From assembly GCA_052145775.1 (NCBI GenBank), contig JBKQNY010000124.1, positions 1 through 21,704 on the forward strand: a DNA stretch of 21,704 nucleotides. The letters are read 5' to 3'. The DNA is from CAVYPR01 sp052145775. Its GTDB lineage: Bacteria > Actinomycetota > Acidimicrobiia > Acidimicrobiales > RAAP-2. The notes beneath the pieces were generated by a model, which was not told the DNA's origin, searched no databases, and worked only from the letters and a program-made list of their open reading frames with translations. Shown here piece by piece: positions 20,327-21,704 of this stretch. Position numbers and translations under genes: made by a program. Numbering within the stretch: the first letter of the stretch is position 1; each line of letters starts with the position of its first letter.

Positions 20327-21658
20327 TCAGCCCGGCGGTGTGGCGGGCAACGGGGCGGGCGCCGTCGTGGTGCTGCCGGGTGTGGGCGTCGGCGGCGCGG
20401 TGGTGGTCGTGGTCGTCGTCGCCGGTGGGGCGGTCGTCGTCGTCGTAGGCGTCTTCGGCGGTGTGTTGGGCAGACCCACGACCGTGACCAGGGTCCCGAT
20501 CGGCGTGTACGGCCACACCATGGCGGCGTCGGCGATGGGCATCTCGACACACCCGTTGCTCTGCGGGTAGCCGTAGTGGGACCGCACGAACCCGTGGAGG
20601 GCGTCCCCCCCGTTGAAGTAGCTGGCCCAGGGCACTGTGGGGTCGTTGTAGGTCGAACCTGTGATGTTGGTCCCCTTCATGTCCGAGGCCTTCACGTGCT
20701 CGAAGACCGGGAAGGTGCCATCGAGGGTTGTCGCCCCCGGGGCTCCCGTGTTCACCAGAACGCCGCCGAACTTGACGGCGCCGTTGACGTAGAGGGTGAG
20801 CGTCTCGGGCAGTGTCTTGGTGACGAACACGTAGGAATACGGTGTGGCGTCACCCTTCCCCGAGGCCACGGCATCCAGGAGCGCCTTCCACACCTCGGGA
20901 CCGGCGACGCCGTCCACGTTGAGGCCGTTCTGCCGCTCGACCGACATGACGGCGCCCTTTGTGATCACGTTCGGGGAGCCTGTGAGCCAGAGCGACGTGA
21001 GCGAGGTGGGCATGTTCCACCGCCAGGTGAGCGACCCCGGCTGCGGCTCGGCCGTATCGTCAGCTGGGGGCGCGGGCGCGGGCGGGACGTAGGCGAGCGG
21101 CAGGTAGCCCAGTTGGGCCAGAAGCTCCTGGAGCCGATGGGTGCTCCCGTCGGCCACGGTGAACGTCGCCGCCACGTTCCGGGCCAGGTACTGGCCGGAC
21201 TGGGCGCGCATGCCGGAGCGGCCGCCCGGGACCGTCAGGGTCTCGGTCGACCCGGGCACGAGCGGCGCCGAGGCCTCGAAGACGAGCGTGGCCGAGCCGG
21301 CTCGGTTCCAATGGCCGGTGACCGGCGGGTTGAGGGTCGGGTGGGAGCCCCTGGTGGCCAGGGGCGACGAGAAGCGCACGCTCAACGTGGCGTTGCTGGC
21401 CACCCCGGCCGAACCGGTCTGCGGCGTGGTCGAGACCACCGTGAACCGCCCCGAGCCCGTGCCAGCGGCCGGTGGCGCTGCTGCGCCGTGGCCCCCGGTC
21501 GCCCCCGACTTGGCGTCGTCCCCCATCCCTCCCGCCGTTCCTTTTGTGTGGAGGGCGACGGCGAGTCCGGCCGCGGTCACGCCCACCACCACGATGGCGG
21601 TCAGGATGACCGGCCAGCGGCGGCGGCGACGACGGCTGTGCGCGGCGAGCGCCTGCAT
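20327..21658 (-). CDS. L,D-transpeptidase (YkuD domain) with Ig-like domain and Thr/Pro-rich tail
   Basis: A 443-residue membrane-anchored cell-wall enzyme that forms 3-3 peptidoglycan cross-links or anchors proteins. After an Arg-rich start (HSRRRRRRW) comes one membrane segment (~15-36), then a Gly/Ala linker and an Ig-like region (TVVSTTPQTGSAGVASNATL, ~72-170). A peptidoglycan-binding-like helical segment (LQELLAQLGYLPL ... GLNVDGVAGPEVWKALL) is split by a ~40-residue insert. The YkuD domain has H355 and catalytic C370 in HGFVRSHYGYPQSNGCVEM. The last ~45 residues are almost pure Thr/Pro/Ala (TTTTTAPPATTTTTTTAPP), an unusual place for such a linker. ATG 21658 overlaps the argS stop as TGATG; GTG 21661 is an alternative. 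The protein is external with the N-terminus inside. Confidence 0.93.
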   Translation of the reverse strand: MQALAAHSRRRRRRWPVILTAIVVVGVTAAGLAVALHTKGTAGGMGDDAKSGATGGHGAAAPPAAGTGSGRFTVVSTTPQTGSAGVASNATLSVRFSSPLATRGSHPTLNPPVTGHWNRAGSATLVFEASAPLVPGSTETLTVPGGRSGMRAQSGQYLARNVAATFTVADGSTHRLQELLAQLGYLPLAYVPPAPAPPADDTAEPQPGSLTWRWNMPTSLTSLWLTGSPNVITKGAVMSVERQNGLNVDGVAGPEVWKALLDAVASGKGDATPYSYVFVTKTLPETLTLYVNGAVKFGGVLVNTGAPGATTLDGTFPVFEHVKASDMKGTNITGSTYNDPTVPWASYFNGGDALHGFVRSHYGYPQSNGCVEMPIADAAMVWPYTPIGTLVTVVGLPNTPPKTPTTTTTAPPATTTTTTTAPPTPTPGSTTTAPAPLPATPPG

Positions 21659-21704
21659 CACATCCGCTCCGGGGCATCCATGCCGAGCAGCCCCAGACCC
21701 GATG
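21658..21704 (-). CDS. argS: Arginyl-tRNA synthetase, last 14 residues
   Basis: A reading frame entering from the window edge ends ...SGLGLLGMDAPERM and stops at TGA 21660-21658, overlapping the transpeptidase ATG by one base. Arginyl-tRNA synthetases of many bacteria end in a leucine-rich helix followed by (V/I)xAPERM, so the match is distinctive despite its length. The rest of the gene lies outside the window. Confidence 0.7.
   Translation of the reverse strand, partial: SGLGLLGMDAPERM

Noticed and set aside
20340..20460. Repetitive GTCGTCGT-type stretch as a tandem repeat or CRISPR-like array
   Set aside because: It is the coding sequence of the Thr/Pro-rich tail of the L,D-transpeptidase, with no spacer/repeat periodicity.

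Overview
The window is GC-rich and gene-dense. It has frequent GTG and TTG starts and many 4-base (GTGA, ATGA) or 1-base (TGATG) stop/start overlaps. Nearly all of it, from about position 580 to the end, looks like one actinobacterial chromosome segment. The mix of families (double-domain dimeric alpha-beta-barrel proteins, an atypical-ligand 3Fe-4S ferredoxin, an SCP2-PhyH fusion, Amidohydro_2 proteins, a KstD-like flavoprotein) suggests an Acidimicrobiia-like or other uncultured high-GC actinomycete. That assignment is inference. The first ~575 bases are different: the 3' part of a histidinol-phosphate aminotransferase followed by the 5' end of a prephenate/arogenate dehydrogenase, the hisC-tyr order usual in Alphaproteobacteria. 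They are joined in mid-gene to a truncated acyl-CoA synthetase. This looks like an assembly chimera, and the two parts should not be read as neighbours.

Layout. (1) 1-576: foreign-looking tyrA/hisC fragments. (2) 570-2095: truncated acyl-CoA synthetase, divergent from a fumarylacetoacetase-family hydrolase. (3) 2105-6756, minus strand: probable operon read Rieske oxygenase alpha subunit, short ORF, acyl-CoA synthetase, two tandem paralogous double-barrel proteins, with a good sigma70-like promoter ahead of the oxygenase. (4) 6842-9198, minus: KstD-like FAD dehydrogenase coupled to an alpha/beta-hydrolase-fold protein that has lost its nucleophile serine. (5) 9331-13050: SnoaL-like protein, convergent 3Fe-4S ferredoxin, intact alpha/beta hydrolase, a third double-barrel protein and an SCP2-PhyH dioxygenase. 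(6) 13063-17930, minus: coupled operon of Baeyer-Villiger monooxygenase, tandem SDR, lactonase-like amidohydrolase and PaaI-type thioesterase. (7) 18104-20059, minus: an Amidohydro_2 protein and a xylose-isomerase-like TIM-barrel protein. (8) 20327-21704, minus: an L,D-transpeptidase with a Thr/Pro tail and the last codons of argS, marking a return to housekeeping genes.

How the genes fit together. Blocks 2-7 hold most of the chemistry needed to take apart an alicyclic, steroid-like or terpenoid-like substrate: two unrelated oxygenases (Rieske and PhyH), a ferredoxin, a 1,2-dehydrogenase-like flavoprotein, an alcohol/ketone SDR, a BVMO, a lactonase-like hydrolase, a C-C hydrolase (FAH), CoA ligases and a thioesterase. 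SDR + BVMO + lactonase is the logic of known cyclic-ketone degradation. The substrate cannot be read from sequence. No transcriptional regulator, transporter, transposase, CRISPR array, rRNA or tRNA was recognised. No stretch over 300 bases lacks a gene.
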